Shown here one piece after another: positions 16,587 to 26,059 of a stretch of DNA of 62,161 nt; position 1 is the stretch's first letter, and every line of letters starts with the position of its first letter. Source of the stretch: JAABRU01 sp050180235 (lineage in GTDB: Bacteria; Desulfobacterota; Desulfobacteria; Desulfobacterales; Desulfococcaceae); NCBI GenBank assembly GCA_050180235.1, contig JBFXEJ010000022.1:1-62161 (forward strand), in the 5' to 3' direction. The notes beneath the pieces are model-generated. The model worked only from the letters and a program-made list of their open reading frames with translations. It made no database searches and had not been told where the DNA came from. The translations under genes were made by a program, and so were the position numbers.

Positions 16587-19186
16587 ATGCAATGACAAAA
16601 AAACCGCTGGTTCTCGTGGCCGATGATGATTTCACCGTAAGACTGCTGGCAACTGAGGCTCTGGAGCAGGCAGGTTTTGATGTGCGTGAGGCAGAAAACG
16701 GAGAGGAAGCCCTGGAAATTTTTGAACAGGACAGCCCGGAAATCGTTCTGCTGGATGTGAAAATGCCGAAAATGGACGGCTTCGGTGCATGTAAAAAACT
16801 CCGGGAAAGGCCGGACGGAGCCAATGTGCCGATTCTGATGATCACGGGTGTTGATGAGCTGGACTCCATTCAGATGGCCTATGATCTGGGTGCAACGGAT
16901 TTTATGAACAAACCGATCAACTGGCTGATCCTCACCCAGCGGGTGCGCTATATGCTCCGTGCCAGCCGGAATGTGGAAAGACTCAGAAAAAGCGAGGCAG
17001 GACTTGCTGCCGCACAGAAGATCGCGCGCATGGGCAACTGGGAACTGAATCTGCCGGAAAACATCTTCCGCTGCTCAGGCGAAATCTGCCGGATATACGG
17101 TTACGATTCTCCTGACGGTGTTCAATCCTTCGGAGATCTTTACAGCGCTGTTCATGAGGATGATCGGGAAGAAGCGGAAAAACTTTTTGAACAGGCAAAA
17201 AACCGGGGAATCCCTTTTCGCACAGATCACCGCATTCTCCTGCCCGATGGAAAGATCCGTTATGTGCAGCAGCAGGCAAAACCTGTTTCCGATGATAAGG
17301 GAATATTCCGGCAGCTTATCGGAACGGTTCAGGATATTACGGAAAGAAAACTTGCAGAATCTATAGAGTCTGACCGGAACCGGGTGCTGGAAATGATTAT
17401 CCGCAATGAACGCCTGAAAGATATTCTGGAACACCTGATCCGGATCATTGAAACACAGAATGCCAATACTCTGTGTTTTTTCACATTCTTGCGGGATAAA
17501 CAGCTTTTCCTGCAGGCCTGCTCCGATTCCCTGCCCGATTTTCTGCAGGAAACTGATGGTCAGGCAGTGGGTTCAGGTTCAGGCAGTTGTGCGGCTATGG
17601 CAGCCTATACCGGGCATCTGATTGCCGTGGATGACATTACACAAAGCAGTCTGTGGGAAGGCAGACGGGAAAGGGCACTGGAACACGGCATCCGGGCCTG
17701 CTGTTCCCTGCCTTTTATTTCAGGCAAAGGCCAGATACTGGGGACTGTGTCTGTATTTTACCGGGAAGTCCGAAAAGCCGATGAAACGCATTTCAGTTTT
17801 CTGGACGCCATATCCAAACTTGCTGCCATTGCTGTTGAAAAGAGCCGTCTTTCAGAACAGTTGGAACATCAGTCCCGGCATGATGTGCTGACCGGGCTTC
17901 CCAACCGGGCAGCTCTGACAGAATATCTGGACATTGCCATTGCCCGTTTATCCGGCAGCGGGGAAAAAATCGCTGTATTTTTCATTGATCTGGATCGTTT
18001 CAAATACATCAACGACTCTCTGGGGCATCTCATCGGAGACCGCATTCTTCTGGATGTCACCCGGCGTCTGCGGGAATGTCTGGGGGAAAAAGGAATGCTC
18101 GGACGCACAGGCGGGGATGAATTCATGTATATCACCGGCAGTTTCCGGGACGGAGAGAAGATTGCAGCACTTGCGGCACGGGTTCCCGCGATATTTTCCC
18201 TTCCCTTTTCCCACAAAGAAAGGCAACTGTATGTCAGCGCGAGCATGGGCATCAGTATCTGCCCGGATGACGGAACCGATGCTGTGACATTGCAGAAAAA
18301 CGCGGATACAGCCATGTTTTACGCAAAAAACGAAGGAGGAAACCGTTTCCGCTTTTTCTCAGCGGAAATGAATGCTGCCGCGATTGAACGTCTTGAAATT
18401 GAGAATGAACTGCGCAAATCCGTGGACGCTGGGAATTTTGAACTGCACTACCAGCCCAAATATGATCTGGAGTTTGATGTTCTGCACGGCTTTGAGGCCC
18501 TGCTGCGCTGGAATCATCCGGTTCTGGGCCGTGTGCCTCCCTTCAAATTCATCCCCATTGCCGAGGAAAGCGAACTGATCATTCCCATCGGAACCTGGGT
18601 TTTGCAGGAGGCATGCCGCCAGAATGCGGAATGGGAAAAAAATGGCTACGGCAAACTGAAAATAGCGGTAAATGTCTCCATGGTGCAGTTTTTTCAGGAA
18701 GACTTTGTGGAAATTGTCAAAAATGCTCTTCAGATGCACAATCTGCCGCCGCACCGTCTGGAACTGGAACTCACGGAAAGCATTGTGACAAAAGACATGA
18801 AGTTTCTGATCCGGCGTCTTGCGGAATTTCAGGCTTTGGGGGTTATCACCAGCATTGATGACTTTGGAACCGGTTATTCTTCCATGTCCTATCTGGATCA
18901 GTTGCCCATCCATTACCTGAAGATTGATCAGTCCTTTGTACGCAAACTGGGAGCAGATGAGGAAACCGACATCCGCACCCGCACCATGATCCGCTCTATG
19001 ATCAAACTGGGACATGATCTGCATCTGGCTGTTGTGGCCGAAGGCATAGAAAGCCCGCATCATTTGGACTATCTCAGGGGGCTGGGCTGTGATATAGGTC
19101 AGGGATATTTCTTCAGTGTTCCCCTGCCAGCTAAGGAAGTCGAGGAAAAAATTCTGCACAAAGCCGTACAGGAAGAACTGCTGTGA
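16583..19186 (+). CDS. Receiver-PAS-GAF-GGDEF-EAL bifunctional c-di-GMP regulator
   Basis: 867 residues from the GTG at 16583 (GTGA overlap with the upstream stop); an ATG at 16592 is the alternative. Receiver domain at 1-125 with D58 in LLDVKMPKMDG, PAS about 145-255, GAF about 270-420, GGDEF motif intact at 510-514, EAL motif intact near 638 (GFEALLRW). The EAL catalytic set NVSMVQF, LELTESI, IDDFGTGYSS and VVAEGIE is present. No RxxD inhibitory site is visible before GGDEF. Both synthesis and hydrolysis of c-di-GMP are possible. The receiver is the likely target of the HPt protein encoded just upstream. Confidence 0.93.
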   Translation: MNAMTKKPLVLVADDDFTVRLLATEALEQAGFDVREAENGEEALEIFEQDSPEIVLLDVKMPKMDGFGACKKLRERPDGANVPILMITGVDELDSIQMAYDLGATDFMNKPINWLILTQRVRYMLRASRNVERLRKSEAGLAAAQKIARMGNWELNLPENIFRCSGEICRIYGYDSPDGVQSFGDLYSAVHEDDREEAEKLFEQAKNRGIPFRTDHRILLPDGKIRYVQQQAKPVSDDKGIFRQLIGTVQDITERKLAESIESDRNRVLEMIIRNERLKDILEHLIRIIETQNANTLCFFTFLRDKQLFLQACSDSLPDFLQETDGQAVGSGSGSCAAMAAYTGHLIAVDDITQSSLWEGRRERALEHGIRACCSLPFISGKGQILGTVSVFYREVRKADETHFSFLDAISKLAAIAVEKSRLSEQLEHQSRHDVLTGLPNRAALTEYLDIAIARLSGSGEKIAVFFIDLDRFKYINDSLGHLIGDRILLDVTRRLRECLGEKGMLGRTGGDEFMYITGSFRDGEKIAALAARVPAIFSLPFSHKERQLYVSASMGISICPDDGTDAVTLQKNADTAMFYAKNEGGNRFRFFSAEMNAAAIERLEIENELRKSVDAGNFELHYQPKYDLEFDVLHGFEALLRWNHPVLGRVPPFKFIPIAEESELIIPIGTWVLQEACRQNAEWEKNGYGKLKIAVNVSMVQFFQEDFVEIVKNALQMHNLPPHRLELELTESIVTKDMKFLIRRLAEFQALGVITSIDDFGTGYSSMSYLDQLPIHYLKIDQSFVRKLGADEETDIRTRTMIRSMIKLGHDLHLAVVAEGIESPHHLDYLRGLGCDIGQGYFFSVPLPAKEVEEKILHKAVQEELL

Positions 19187-20199
19187 AATATTATATGTGT
19201 TTACTGATTCTTGTATTTCCCGCAGTTCTGCTGATCGGATGTGCGGGACAGGAAGGGCATATGTTCATGAAATCTTCACAGGAAAAGCCAATGATTGACG
19301 AAGCTGATTACAGAGTTTACAGGGGAAATGGAAATGCCGCGGGTTTGGCGGATATTGTCATCGCGTCCGAAAATGCGGATGTGATATTCATCGGAGAAAG
19401 TCACGGAGATCCGGCAGCACATTTTCTGGAGGAGGAAATTTTCAGGGAAATATACTGCTCTTTCCGAAGACAGGAAGATGCAAGGCCGGTTGTCCTTTCA
19501 ATGGAGATGTTTGAACGTGACGTGCAGCCGGTGATGGATGAATATCTCGCAGATTTGATCAGTGAAAGACATTTTACCGAGTCTGCCCGGCCCTGGCACA
19601 GCTACCGGCGGGACTACCGCCCTCTGGTGGAATTTGCAAAGGAAAACCGCATTCCGGTTATTGCGGCCAATGCCCCGGGACGTTATGTCAACCGGGTTTC
19701 CCGGCTTGGCTCTGCGGCATTGAACGATCTGCCCCCCTCTGCCAAAGGCTGGCTTCCTCCCCTGCCTTATGCTACAGCGTCTCCGGGGTATCGGGAAAAA
19801 TTTAAAAAATTCTGGGATGAAAGCGAAAAAAAACGGACAGAAATGAAGGAAAAAGGGCATAAAATGTCTGAAGTCAGTGCAGGTCCCAAAGAACAGTTTC
19901 AGTTTGAAGCGCTTCTGGCAGCGCAGTCCCTGTGGGATGCGTCCATGGCCCATGCAATTTCTCTGGGATTGAAGGAAAATTCCCGCCCCCTGATTCTCCA
20001 TGTCAACGGTCAGTTCCACAGCGCTCAGGGTATGGGAATTCCCGAACATCTGCTCCGTTACTGTCCGGATGTCCGAATTCTGACGGTTACCATTTTGCCG
20101 GTGGCCGGTTTCCCGGAGTTTCAGGCCGAAGTCCGGGGTGCGGGGGATTTTGTCATCCTCACGGATCCAAAACTGCTCCGGCCGGTTATGGAATATTAA
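19183..20199 (+). CDS. ChaN-family (DUF399) lipoprotein
   Basis: 338 residues with a lipoprotein signal (lipobox LLIGC near residue 19). The family motif FIGESHGDP is near residue 70, with SMEMFERDVQP and a C-terminal histidine in LHVNGQFHSAQG. ChaN proteins are outer-membrane-associated and have been shown to bind haem in Campylobacter. Its GTG start overlaps the c-di-GMP gene stop by 4 bases, so it is the last gene of the YfiR operon. Its role there is not known. Confidence 0.85.
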   Translation: MKYYMCLLILVFPAVLLIGCAGQEGHMFMKSSQEKPMIDEADYRVYRGNGNAAGLADIVIASENADVIFIGESHGDPAAHFLEEEIFREIYCSFRRQEDARPVVLSMEMFERDVQPVMDEYLADLISERHFTESARPWHSYRRDYRPLVEFAKENRIPVIAANAPGRYVNRVSRLGSAALNDLPPSAKGWLPPLPYATASPGYREKFKKFWDESEKKRTEMKEKGHKMSEVSAGPKEQFQFEALLAAQSLWDASMAHAISLGLKENSRPLILHVNGQFHSAQGMGIPEHLLRYCPDVRILTVTILPVAGFPEFQAEVRGAGDFVILTDPKLLRPVMEY

Positions 20200-20225
20200 G
20201 GAAACAGGGAACTTGGCAGATTATA

Positions 20226-20326
20226 GGTGATTTCCGGAAAAGAATATACCACCAAAGTATCAAAAACTTCCAGTTTTTGCCCTGTGCCTGTAAACTGAGA
20301 TGGTATATTTATTTTCAGAAATCACC
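20226..20326. mobile_element. GGTGATTTCC palindromic element, copy D1
   Basis: Ends GGTGATTTCC and GAAATCACC, flanked by ATA on both sides (20223-20225 and 20327-20329). It is related in the interior to the copies at 46471-46570 and 47692-47792. Confidence 0.75.
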
Positions 20327-20427
20327 ATACCAAAAAATTTTTGAGTGAAAGGATGCGATCCAATACCCATTTTTTATGGCAGGCTCACATCATTAACAAC
20401 TGTACCTTGATGATACAGGAGTGACAA

Positions 20428-20760
20428 TTGCAAATGAAAGACAAACGTACAGCAGATCGCCGGAATCTTCAGCGGTATCTGAAGGTATTTGACCAGGAAA
20501 GCGGAGGATTTGTGGGACATCTGGTAAACATCTCGGCAGGTGGAATGCTGATGGTCAGCGAAAACCCGGTGCAGCCGGATACAAATCTGCAGATGTGTAT
20601 TGAGATGGTGTCTGAAAAAATTCCGGTAAAGGTGCGCTGCGTCTGGTGCCGGGAGGATCCGGAGATTGAATCCTACAATATCGGTTTTAACCTGTTTGCA
20701 CCGGAACCTGAAACCGATGTGAAACTGAAAATGCTGATACAGACTCTGAAAGAGAGATAA
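20428..20760 (+). CDS. PilZ-domain c-di-GMP-binding protein
   Basis: 110 residues covering little more than one PilZ domain. The N-terminal arginine motif is in RTADRRNLQRYLKV, and NISAGGML corresponds to the DxSxxG motif with Asp replaced by Asn. A TTG at 20428 sits 6 bases after AGGAG; the ATG at 20434 is the alternative. It follows the c-di-GMP operon and is a plausible output of it. The PilZ-to-target link is unknown. Confidence 0.85.
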   Translation: MQMKDKRTADRRNLQRYLKVFDQESGGFVGHLVNISAGGMLMVSENPVQPDTNLQMCIEMVSEKIPVKVRCVWCREDPEIESYNIGFNLFAPEPETDVKLKMLIQTLKER

Positions 20761-20834
20761 TACACCAAAGCAGTGTACAGGACAGAAGAGCATAATTTGC
20801 TGATATTTTTTATATCTGAATCTGTCTGATATTA

Positions 20835-20969
20835 ATGATGTTACGCCTTTTCGTCATACCGGAGAAAGCCGGTATCCATAATCATTTGAAATTACCGGAT
20901 TCCGGCTTTCGCCGGTATGGCGGAGGATACAGTAACCTGCTGATTTTTGAAAGGGTGCGTAACATCAGT
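20835..20969. mobile_element. ACTGATGTTACGC palindromic element, copy E2
   Basis: Same family as 14405-14541, flanked by perfect 7-bp GATATTA duplications at 20828-20834 and 20970-20976. The right duplication supplies the TTA into which the next element inserted. Confidence 0.88.
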
Positions 20970-20976
20970 GATATTA

Positions 20977-21100
20977 TACCAAATCGCCATTGATTTTAAG
21001 TTTTTTTCACCGTTGAGCGTGTGCAAAAAACCGCTCCGCTTAATTTTTGCACTCCTCCGGATTGCATTCCGCATTGTATAAAATCAATGGAGAATTGGTA
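20977..21100. mobile_element. TACC...GGTA MITE, copy A3
   Basis: Flanked by TTA at 20974-20976 and 21101-21103. The interior has the module containing AAAACCGCTCCGCTTAATTT. Confidence 0.85.
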
Positions 21101-21103
21101 TTA

Positions 21104-21192
21104 TACCATCTCTCAATTGATTTTTTCAGAAAATCCCCTCCTGACAGGGAATGGGTGTGTTTCATAAGCATTTTTTCAATGGAGAATTGGTA
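21104..21192. mobile_element. TACC...GGTA MITE, copy A4
   Basis: Shares its left TTA (21101-21103) with A3 and its right TTA (21193-21195) with A5. Short interior with a CCCCTCCTGACAGGG module. Confidence 0.85.
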
Positions 21193-21195
21193 TTA

Positions 21196-21363
21196 TACCA
21201 ATTCTCCATTGAATTTATAAATTTATTTTCCGCAGAGATCACAGAGGACTGCAAAGAGAACACAGAAAAAAAGAATTTTTCCTCTGTGTTCTCTGTGGTT
21301 TTTTCTCTCTGTGTTCTCTGTGGGAAACCGAATCATAAGTATACTTTCAATGGCGAACCGGTA
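21196..21363. mobile_element. TACC...GGTA MITE, copy A5
   Basis: Flanked by TTA at 21193-21195 and 21364-21366. The interior contains the CTCTGTGTTCTCTGTGG module also found in A10 and A14, itself an inverted repeat. Confidence 0.85.
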
Positions 21364-21514
21364 TTAAAATATAACTGTCTGATATTAAAAAATATCTGTA
21401 AATTCTGATAATTTTTCTGTCCTGTACACAGATTTTGAGATTAATCTGCTAACCTCAAAATATTTTGCAGTTCATAAAATCAGAAAAACGGCCTGCAATG
21501 TTTTATAAGTTTAA

Positions 21515-21650
21515 GGCGATTTCCATGAAAAAATGTACCATCATTGCAGGGCGGGCACGGCTTTCTGTGCCCACCGTTTCAGCAGGACGGCGGGCACAAA
21601 AAGCCGTGCCCGCCCTGCGAAAAACGGTATAATCATTAATGGAAATCACC
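21515..21650. mobile_element. GGCGATTTCC palindromic element, copy D2
   Basis: Ends GGCGATTTCC and GGAAATCACC with TAA duplications at 21512-21514 and 21651-21653. The interior is a long GC-rich palindrome around GGGCACGGCTTT and its complement. Confidence 0.85.
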
Positions 21651-21775
21651 TAACAGGTTTAACTTGCAGACTGATGTTAAATTCCACTTTCAAAAATCGG
21701 GAAATTATCTTTTTTCACCGTCATTCCTGCAAAACCGGCGAAAGCCGGAAATTATCTGAAACCAATGCACATCTA

Positions 21776-23506
21776 TCATTTCCTCTCCCTGAGTTTTTTC
21801 AGACTTTCTCTTGCAAATCCGATGTCAGGATCCATTGCCAGGGCTGTTTCAAACCAGGCAATGGCCTTTTCCCTTTCCCCCATTTCCCGGTAATTGACGC
21901 CGATATTGGCATGGTCAATCGCGGATGAGGGATTGAGGCGCAGAACAGTCTGAAAACTTTCAACGGCCTTTTCATGTTCTTTGCGTTTGAAATAACAGAA
22001 TCCCTTGAGATTGTGAATGTCGGTTCTGTCCGGGTCCAGTTGTTCGCCTTTTGTGAGAACCTCCAGTGCCCGATCATAATTTCCCATTTCTTTGAGACAG
22101 ACACCCATATAGGAATAAATGCCGGGAATATCCTGCGGATCCGGATTCAGATTCAGGGCTTCCTCCAGATATTGCAGTGCCGGTTCCGGTTCTCCGGCAG
22201 AAATAAGCGAGGTTCCAAGAAAAAAGCGGACATAATATCTGCCGGGAATCTGTTTTTCCATCTCATGCAGTTTTGCAATGGCCAAAGTCGGGGGATTTCT
22301 TTCCGCTGTCAGTTTGGCACAGAACATGCCCACACTGCTGTTCACGGCACGTTCCCGGAAATGTGCTCCGGGAATAATAATATAGAAGGCCGGAACCTCC
22401 AGCAGGGGGTGCGTAGTGTTTACCGCTATCACCTCCCTGTCTTTCCGGGACAGTGCGGACAGAAGACTGAAAATCTCAACCCTGATATTGTCGTGTGACA
22501 GATTCGGCAGATCCGAAATGGAAACCTGTTTTCCCTGACTTGTGATAAAATCCGCATCCTTTATTCTGGAAAATTTGGGAAGTCCGCTGGCCACATAACT
22601 GGACCCGGTATTAAAGTCCCCGCCAAGCTGAGCGGTTTCACTCAGAGCGCGGCTCAGGGCCTTCTGGGGATTGGGCGCGGTTCCGGCAGTCCATACGATT
22701 TCGCTGGATTCCGGAAATGTCGCGGGATCAAAAGCCAGCACTCCGACTGTGGGAATGCCGGTATCCAGGGAAAAATCCGACAGCCACAGATCTATGCCCG
22801 CATTCCGGTATTTTCCGATCATTTCCCTTACAGCGGGCTCTGTGGCCGAATCAGGATCAATGAGCGCAACCTTCTGTTTTTCCTTACTGATGACAGAAGA
22901 CACATGCCGTTCCACCACCTCGCATATTCCCTGGCACAGAGCCTCTTCCTGACAGTTGCCCGCACATGCGCCGTTGAATTCATTGATGGTGTAAAACCAG
23001 TCAAAAGGAATCAGCACGTCCCTGTCCTGCGTAAGATTATATCCCTGTGCCCAGCGCAGAGGAAGGGTTTCAAATATTTTCCGGGCAGATTCAGAGTCTT
23101 CTGACCGGTCATGCACGGACTCTGCAATATGCCGGAAAGAAATAGCCCGATCTTTGAGGTTTTTATACTGATCCGTTACAAAATTTTGGGAATTTCTGTA
23201 AAAACTGAAAAAACTGAAACGCTCGGCCAGTTCCATGACCGCGCTGGCCTCGGCCTGTTGGGGACTTGCGCCTTTGCCCATCTGTTTTTTCGTACCTGTA
23301 AGGGACAGAGCGTCCGGGCCGCACACGCTGAAATATACCGGAATATCCAGACGTCCGTTGTCAATCCTCCGGGTCTGTTCCAGAATATTCAGGTTAAGAT
23401 TTTTTAATTTATCCATAAAACGCCTTACTGTCTCTTCCGGGGCCATAACTTTGTCCTGATCCCGGTTTTTTTTTTTATACGCGTCCTGCAATATGATTCT
23501 GCTCAT
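21776..23506 (-). CDS. YcaO-domain protein with C-terminal TPR repeats
   Basis: About 576 residues from the ATG at 23506 with a GGAGA site upstream; the frame is open to 23569. The YcaO core has the ATP/Mg glutamate motifs EASAVMELAERFSFF and EEALCQGICEVVERH, plus WTAGTAPNPQKALSRALSE. From about residue 420 come three to four TPR units (YYVRFFLGTSLISAGEPEPA onward). YcaO enzymes activate amides with ATP, giving azolines, thioamides or amidines; some bacterial YcaO proteins act in ribosomal S12 methylthiolation. No precursor peptide, dehydrogenase or TfuA gene is adjacent, so the substrate is unknown. Confidence 0.88.
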   Translation of the reverse strand: MSRIILQDAYKKKNRDQDKVMAPEETVRRFMDKLKNLNLNILEQTRRIDNGRLDIPVYFSVCGPDALSLTGTKKQMGKGASPQQAEASAVMELAERFSFFSFYRNSQNFVTDQYKNLKDRAISFRHIAESVHDRSEDSESARKIFETLPLRWAQGYNLTQDRDVLIPFDWFYTINEFNGACAGNCQEEALCQGICEVVERHVSSVISKEKQKVALIDPDSATEPAVREMIGKYRNAGIDLWLSDFSLDTGIPTVGVLAFDPATFPESSEIVWTAGTAPNPQKALSRALSETAQLGGDFNTGSSYVASGLPKFSRIKDADFITSQGKQVSISDLPNLSHDNIRVEIFSLLSALSRKDREVIAVNTTHPLLEVPAFYIIIPGAHFRERAVNSSVGMFCAKLTAERNPPTLAIAKLHEMEKQIPGRYYVRFFLGTSLISAGEPEPALQYLEEALNLNPDPQDIPGIYSYMGVCLKEMGNYDRALEVLTKGEQLDPDRTDIHNLKGFCYFKRKEHEKAVESFQTVLRLNPSSAIDHANIGVNYREMGEREKAIAWFETALAMDPDIGFARESLKKLRERK

Positions 23507-23648
23507 GCCTGTCTCCGTAAAATATCTGTAATCTGAACGGTATTTGACGATAAATTCCAACTTGACCATTTTTTGGGAAGGATTACAAGTTTTTTTTTAA
23601 TTGACTTGTCTGAAATAATCTGCTAAAGAGCAAAATTGTAAACCTGAT

Positions 23649-23724
23649 GGGGATGTGGCTCAGCTGGGAGAGCATCGCGTTCGCAATGCGAGGGTCAGGG
23701 GTTCGAATCCCCTCATCTCCACCA
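23649..23724 (+). tRNA. tRNA-Ala (anticodon CGC)
   Basis: A 76-nt cloverleaf: acceptor GGGGATG paired with CATCTCC including the G3:U70 alanine identity pair, D arm GCTC/GAGC, anticodon stem around the loop TTCGCAA (anticodon CGC), T arm AGGGG-TTCGAAT-CCCCT, and an encoded 3' ACCA. Confidence 0.95.
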
Positions 23725-23958
23725 TTTTTTATCCCTTTTCATGATCGTGTTTCATATCCGACCGGAAAAAATGCCGCAGAGGCAGGGCTGTCAGGAAAAG
23801 GATAAACATTCTGCCGGGGGCTGCCTGATGACCGTGAAAGAAGAACATTCGGAGTTGGCCCGTACTGCATTCAAAAATATCATTATATCAAAAACATGAC
23901 TGCACCCTCCTTTGCGGACTATGCCGTAAAGGAGGTTTTGTTTTGCGGAGGGATACAA

Positions 23959-24618
23959 ATGAAGCATATTATGACTGGCATGTTGATTTTTTGCACAATT
24001 ATTATAACAGGTGCGTGTTCTACTCCTGAACCATCTCTGAAACACTTTCAGGTTCCGCAGGATATGAAAAAAATCCTTGTGGTTTCATTCCGCAATGTAA
24101 GCACGGGCAGCGGGGAGAGTTCCGGCATCCGCTGCCCCCTGAGCGGAAAAATTTTTGCAGGCGGCAGAGTGGAAAGCACTGCTGAAGCGGTTTTGGACAG
24201 CCATCTCGCGGCCATTCTGAAAAAACACCCTCATTTCAAATTTATATCCCCGGAACAGCTCAGAGATATACGCTCCGGTCTGTCTGAAAAAAGCGGAGAA
24301 GGGGAAATTCTGGCCGAAACCGGCAGAAAACTGGGAGCCGATGCAGTCCTGGCAGGCCATATATACAGGTTTGAAGATCGGGTTGGCGGAAAATTTTCTG
24401 TGGAATCCCCTGCTTCCGTTGCTTTTGATCTGCATTTTCTCCGGGTGCCGGACGGGCGGGTACTCTGGTCCGGCCATTTTGATGAAACCCAGAAGGCTTT
24501 GACAGACAATCTTTTCAAATTACCTACATTCCTCAGGCGGGACGGCCAGTGGATTACTGCGGAGCAGATGGCTGTCTCAGGTCTTGATACGGTGATGGAG
24601 GCCTTTACCCTGCCATGA
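23959..24618 (+). CDS. Putative lipoprotein of unknown function
   Basis: 219 residues from the ATG at 23959 with GGAGGGATACAA upstream. Lipobox TGAC near residue 20. The remainder (VPQDMKKILVVSFRNVS, a GADAVLAGHIYRFEDRVGG segment, and LRVPDGRVLWSGHFDE) resembles the nucleotide-free CsgG/GNA1162-like curli-fold lipoproteins that raise a PBP-type alpha/beta core. It overlaps hisA by 4 bases, an odd coupling that probably reflects only compact packing. Confidence 0.65.
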   Translation: MKHIMTGMLIFCTIIITGACSTPEPSLKHFQVPQDMKKILVVSFRNVSTGSGESSGIRCPLSGKIFAGGRVESTAEAVLDSHLAAILKKHPHFKFISPEQLRDIRSGLSEKSGEGEILAETGRKLGADAVLAGHIYRFEDRVGGKFSVESPASVAFDLHFLRVPDGRVLWSGHFDETQKALTDNLFKLPTFLRRDGQWITAEQMAVSGLDTVMEAFTLP

Positions 24619-25346
24619 TCATTATTCCGGCAATAGACCTGAAACAGGGAAAATGCGTCCGGCTGCTGCAGGGCCGTATGGATGCGGAGACAGTTTTTTC
24701 AGATGATCCTGCCGCCATGGCCGCTCGCTGGGCAGGTGAAGGGGCTGAAATCATTCATGTGGTGGATCTGGATGGCGCTGTGCACAAAACCCCCAAAAAT
24801 CTGGTGTCCATAAAAAAGATTCTGGAAACAGTGAAAATTCCCATACAGATCGGCGGTGGCATAAGGGATGCAGAAACCATCCGGATGTATCTGGATTTGG
24901 GGATAAACCGGGTGATAATCGGCACTGAGGCCATCCGGAATCCGCAACTGGTCAAAGACGCGTGCAAAATTTTTCCCGGGCGGATTGTGGTGGGCATTGA
25001 TGCGCGCAACGGCATGGTGGCAATCGAAGGCTGGACACAAACGACAAAAACTCCCGCAACTGATCTGGCAAAAATGTTTGAAGACAGCGGTGTGGCAGCC
25101 ATAAATTTTACCGACATCAGCCGCGACGGTATGCAGACAGGCCCTAATATCGAAGAAACACGGAAACTGGCCGAAGCTGTCTCCATTCCGGTAATTGCTT
25201 CGGGTGGCGTATCCACACTGTCAGACATCCGGAACCTCCTGCCTCTGGAAGCGCTCGGCGTGACCGGCGTGATTACGGGCCGTGCCCTTTACAGCGGCAC
25301 ACTGGACCTGAAAGAGGCCATAGCTGCCGCCAGGCAGACATTATGA
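24615..25346 (+). CDS. hisA: 1-(5-phosphoribosyl)-5-[(5-phosphoribosylamino)methylideneamino] imidazole-4-carboxamide isomerase
   Basis: 243 residues, full length. It opens with MIIIPAIDLKQGKCVRLLQG (catalytic Asp 8), has GGGIRDAETI, and the second catalytic Asp lies in FTDISRDGMQTGPN. HisA is a TIM barrel that performs the fourth committed isomerisation in histidine synthesis. No other his genes are adjacent here, so the pathway is dispersed or lies elsewhere. Confidence 0.96.
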   Translation: MIIIPAIDLKQGKCVRLLQGRMDAETVFSDDPAAMAARWAGEGAEIIHVVDLDGAVHKTPKNLVSIKKILETVKIPIQIGGGIRDAETIRMYLDLGINRVIIGTEAIRNPQLVKDACKIFPGRIVVGIDARNGMVAIEGWTQTTKTPATDLAKMFEDSGVAAINFTDISRDGMQTGPNIEETRKLAEAVSIPVIASGGVSTLSDIRNLLPLEALGVTGVITGRALYSGTLDLKEAIAAARQTL

Positions 25347-25682
25347 TGCATCTTCTCCGGCATTTCCGGTTTTTATTTATACAGGCGGGACAAATCTTCT
25401 GACAGTCTGGGGTGAATACTTTTTCCTCTTTCCATGATTGACAAAAATATCTTCCAAACTTATACTGTAATTTTGCGATAATTGCGGAATATTCCAAAAC
25501 CGTTCAGAGTCTGCAGGGTGAAGGAATGGCCGTCCGGGAAGCAAAGCCGGAACAGTATAACCTACCGATTACTTTTATCATCAGGAAAATTTTTTTCACA
25601 GGTCCGCCATTGTCTGACAGGTGGATATCATGGACCTTTCAGGCAGGATAAGCCTTATTTGAAAAAAAGGTAACGGGAAATT
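25347..25682. other. Intergenic region before dnaG
   Basis: No recognised gene. A GGGAAGCAAAGCCGG stretch near 25538-25552 faintly recalls a c-di-GMP riboswitch 3' half, but the other conserved parts are absent. Confidence 0.5.
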
Positions 25683-26012
25683 ATGCAGACAGAAACAGTA
25701 TTTTCTTCGGAATACAAAAAAAACATGGGAAAACCGGAAGCTGTTTCAGCGGATCGGCCGGGAAAAAAAACAGGGTATCGGCATAGGTTTATTTATGCGG
25801 ATTCAGATATTCCGGGAGAAAAACCTGTTCTAAAAGAAATATGCCTGTCTGCGGATTTTATTCCGCATCTGTTTCCAACAGACCGGATATTCAGAAAAAT
25901 ATCTGAAAGCTGTCCCTGTTTTTCACCGGAAGCGGTTCAGGCTGTTTTTGTCTGTGCAGATGAATGTCTGAGTGAGGAATCTCTTTTCCGCCAGTCGCGG
26001 CACACCCAATGA
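25683..26012 (+). CDS. Hypothetical 109-residue protein
   Basis: An open frame from ATG 25683 with a weak AACGGGAAATT upstream. The sequence is polar with four cysteines (CLSADF, CPCF, CADECL) and no family I recognise. Placement just before dnaG could make it the first gene of the dnaG-rpoD transcript. It may equally be a chance frame. Confidence 0.3.
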   Translation: MQTETVFSSEYKKNMGKPEAVSADRPGKKTGYRHRFIYADSDIPGEKPVLKEICLSADFIPHLFPTDRIFRKISESCPCFSPEAVQAVFVCADECLSEESLFRQSRHTQ

Positions 26013-26059
26013 AATTTCTTCCTGATGACACCTCCATAAACACACCATGAGGTCGGTTC

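Larger units (their letters stand above)
20761..21775. other. 1-kb gap filled with stacked repeats
   Basis: Holds element E2 (20835-20969), three TACC...GGTA elements end to end (20977-21363), element D2 (21515-21650), and a degenerate fragment of the E family around 21670-21765. No gene is present. Confidence 0.8.

Noticed and set aside
25525..25560. GGGAAGCAAAGCCGG as a c-di-GMP (GEMM) riboswitch fragment
   Set aside because: It resembles only the 3' GCAAAGCC part. The GAAA tetraloop and the GGGCAAACC half are missing, and the downstream frame is doubtful.
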